DNA of 34,979 nucleotides, taken from IMG/VR virus record IMGVR_UViG_3300035682_001613, positions 1 through 34,979 of that record. One strand, given 5' to 3'. Origin of the DNA: a virus. Below, piece by piece: positions 33,229 through 34,979 of this stretch (position 1 is its first letter; every line of letters starts with the position of its first letter). The position numbers and the translations under genes are program-made. The notes below the pieces were generated by a model. The model did not search any database. It was given only the letters and a program-made list of their open reading frames with translations, and was not told where the DNA came from.

Positions 33229-34979
33229 TATAATGCTCTCCCTTTAATATCTTTCCCTGGATATTTTAATTCAAATATAGAAGGGTCTAATGATGGATAA
33301 ACAATTTTGTTTTTAGTTGCTTCTACTATATTGTAAGAATATTGTGAATATATAGTTCCACTTGCATCCACCAAATTTACAATCTCAACTTTAGGAACGG
33401 ATGAAACACCCGATACATTTGCGATTTCTAATTCTAATTCACTTATATTAATTGGTTGAGACATTTTCCATTTTGTAATATCAAAATAATTTGCAATTGC
33501 TTGTGTACAATTTAAAACTACTTCTCTTTTATTATAATTTGAAAATACAGTTATGTCAAAGTTAATTCCTATATTAACTACATATCCATCTATAATGTTA
33601 ATCGCATCTGTCATCAATCTAAATTCTTCTAAATACGTTTTTAAATTTTGTTTAATAGTAGAATTTAATATACTTAATTTACCATTACTATCATATCCCA
33701 ATAAATACAAATTAATTGCGAATGGATTACTCTCCACTGCAAACGTTTGTTTAGTTTTTAAAAATACATCCAATGCATCTATAATTTCAGTATCAGATGA
33801 TTTTTGTAAGTTTTTAACTAATCCAATAAAATCTTTTTTAACCGATGGGTTTCTTAATAATTGTTGTGCGGCTCCCGTATCTATATTACCATCTTGTTCA
33901 ACATACGCTTTTGCAATACTACCAAAAATTGGGTCCATTGCTAATGTTCTTACTTCGTAATCTTTTTTAGTTACTGCTCTATTTTGTGCACCAAAGTTTG
34001 CAATTGCATTTTCTCTAATTTCTTCTAATGTTTCATTACCTCTACCACCACTAGCAGCTTGTAAATTCTCAACACCTAATGAACTTCTACTTTGTTGATA
34101 AGTAGGTAAATCTATATCAGATATTGCTAATATATCTTCATTAAATGATACAAAATTTATTTGTGTCAATTCACCACTTGATACATTTGATAATAAACCA
34201 CCACCCGCTAAATAAGTAACGGTTAACGTTGTATTTGCCGGCGCTATACCATATGTGTTTGTTTTTAAAAAATTAGAAGGGTCAAATGATTCACCCATTC
34301 TATTAATGGAATTATTTAATCCCAATCCTACATTTTTTGTATTTGGTACTAATAATTCATCTGGTGTAGATGCGTTTCCACTACCAAATCTTAATTCAAT
34401 ATTTTGTTCATCTATTAATCTAGTTGTAAATCTTCTAGCGGTTTTTTGCAATTTCAAAAGATATTTAGGTGCTTCTGGTGTATGAGAAAGTTTAGGTTCT
34501 GCATATTCTGAATTTGGTGCTTTTATATAAACTAATTCTTGTGCCAAATATGGAACTTCATAATATATATTTTCGTTTGCATCAATTACTTTTTCTATTT
34601 TAATAAAATTTGTACTATTAACACTAACAATTGGATTTGGTTTAAATTCTCCTAAATCAAATGTTTGTGTGTATCTAGTTGCACTTATAGCCGTTACTGT
34701 TTTTGTTACTAAATATAGTAATGGTTCACCTGTACCACTTGCTGTTTGGAATACTGTAATTTCTCTATTATTAGGGTCTGCAAAATCAACTATATCGGTT
34801 GTTATAAATTGTATATTTGGAAATGACTTAGAAGCAACCGTCATTCCTTCATTTATTTTTAGATAATATCTTTCATCGGGTACATATTTATCTGCTGCAC
34901 CCAATGCAACAACAGTTTGGTATAACGTTAAAGTAGTAGCTGCCGGCGATGAAATTTTGGGTTTATATCCTAAGTTTTG
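33228..34979 (-). CDS. T4 gp6-like baseplate wedge protein (5' end outside the window)
   Basis: The frame is open to the last base, giving about 583 visible residues. A possible TTG start at 34904 would miss the 25 codons upstream (QNLGYKPKISSPAATTLTLY, then QTVVA), which are clearly coding, so the gene begins beyond the window. Encoded near 33950-34050, GGRGNETLEEIRENAIANFG followed by AQNRAVTKKDYEVR is a well-conserved stretch of the gp6 baseplate wedge / baseplate J family. Further C-terminal beta domains follow (GYVVNIGINFDITVFSNYNK, ISELELEIANVSGVSSVPKV), where gp6 dimer contacts and ring formation occur. In T4, gp6 with gp25 and gp53 holds the wedges together and triggers sheath contraction, which indicates a contractile tail. 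It overlaps the DNRLRE-like start by TAATG. Confidence 0.88.
   Translation of the reverse strand, partial: QNLGYKPKISSPAATTLTLYQTVVALGAADKYVPDERYYLKINEGMTVASKSFPNIQFITTDIVDFADPNNREITVFQTASGTGEPLLYLVTKTVTAISATRYTQTFDLGEFKPNPIVSVNSTNFIKIEKVIDANENIYYEVPYLAQELVYIKAPNSEYAEPKLSHTPEAPKYLLKLQKTARRFTTRLIDEQNIELRFGSGNASTPDELLVPNTKNVGLGLNNSINRMGESFDPSNFLKTNTYGIAPANTTLTVTYLAGGGLLSNVSSGELTQINFVSFNEDILAISDIDLPTYQQSRSSLGVENLQAASGGRGNETLEEIRENAIANFGAQNRAVTKKDYEVRTLAMDPIFGSIAKAYVEQDGNIDTGAAQQLLRNPSVKKDFIGLVKNLQKSSDTEIIDALDVFLKTKQTFAVESNPFAINLYLLGYDSNGKLSILNSTIKQNLKTYLEEFRLMTDAINIIDGYVVNIGINFDITVFSNYNKREVVLNCTQAIANYFDITKWKMSQPINISELELEIANVSGVSSVPKVEIVNLVDASGTIYSQYSYNIVEATKNKIVYPSLDPSIFELKYPGKDIKGRAL

Noticed and set aside
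34255-34904. Start of the gp6-like gene at 34904 (TTG)
   Set aside because: The frame is open for 25 more codons to the window end and those residues look coding (NLGYKPKISSPAATTLTLY), so the gene is truncated at the edge and this TTG is internal.
1-34979. Shine-Dalgarno sites, tRNA genes, integrase or attachment sites
   Set aside because: None seen: start contexts are A/T-rich without GGAGG, no cloverleaf-like segment was spotted in the short gaps, and no recombinase motif appears in any product.

Overview
The window looks like part of the genome of a tailed, contractile-tail (T4-like) bacteriophage that is AT-rich. All 24 or so believable genes lie on the minus strand and are read from high to low coordinates. 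They are packed tightly: many stop and start codons overlap as TAATG or ATGA, and only about 0.4 kb in total is intergenic. I saw no tRNA, rRNA, CRISPR array, integrase or insertion sequence. Starts lack a Shine-Dalgarno sequence and have A/T-rich leaders. The one clear host-type promoter (20632-20663) fits the Bacteroidota form, TTTG-N20-TAnnTTTG. Together these suggest a lytic phage of a Bacteroidota (flavobacterium-like) host; the host is an inference.

Right part (about 21.3-35 kb), virion structure. It starts with a T4 gp6-like baseplate wedge protein whose 5' end lies outside the window. Then come a DNRLRE-like beta protein, a coiled-coil protein, a Gly-rich protein, a 1711-residue structural protein with an internal LamG domain, a 207-residue protein and two paralogous structural proteins separated by a rho-independent terminator.

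Middle part (about 16.4-21.3 kb), DNA metabolism. It holds a small unknown protein, a T7 endonuclease I-type Holliday junction nuclease, a DnaG-type primase (zinc ribbon plus TOPRIM) and a 1048-residue single-chain fusion of the SbcD/gp47 nuclease with the SbcC/gp46 ATPase. A 2OG-Fe(II) oxygenase and a 1461-residue repetitive tail fibre follow.

Left part (1 to about 11.4 kb), a dense glycan or decoration cassette directly downstream of the fibre gene. After two small genes it encodes a GT-B glycosyltransferase, an SGNH-like hydrolase, a class I methyltransferase, a GT-A glycosyltransferase, three tandem paralogues of a beta-1,4-galactosyltransferase-like (GT7) enzyme, two small unknown proteins, a radical SAM protein, a stand-alone LamG protein and the start of an NAD-dependent sugar epimerase/dehydratase. 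In all three GT7 paralogues a LamG-type domain of roughly 200 residues is inserted inside the catalytic domain, between the WGWG-EDDD motif and the C-terminal metal-His and DGLNSL motifs. One copy has lost several catalytic-motif residues. This cassette is the most unusual part of the window: it may glycosylate the phage's own fibre or virion, or remodel a host glycan, using carbohydrate-binding LamG domains to hold the acceptor.

A second candidate novelty is a recurrent AT-rich element, reading ATATTTATA on the coding strand, found 4-19 nt upstream of five gene starts. It may be a phage-specific promoter or initiation element.
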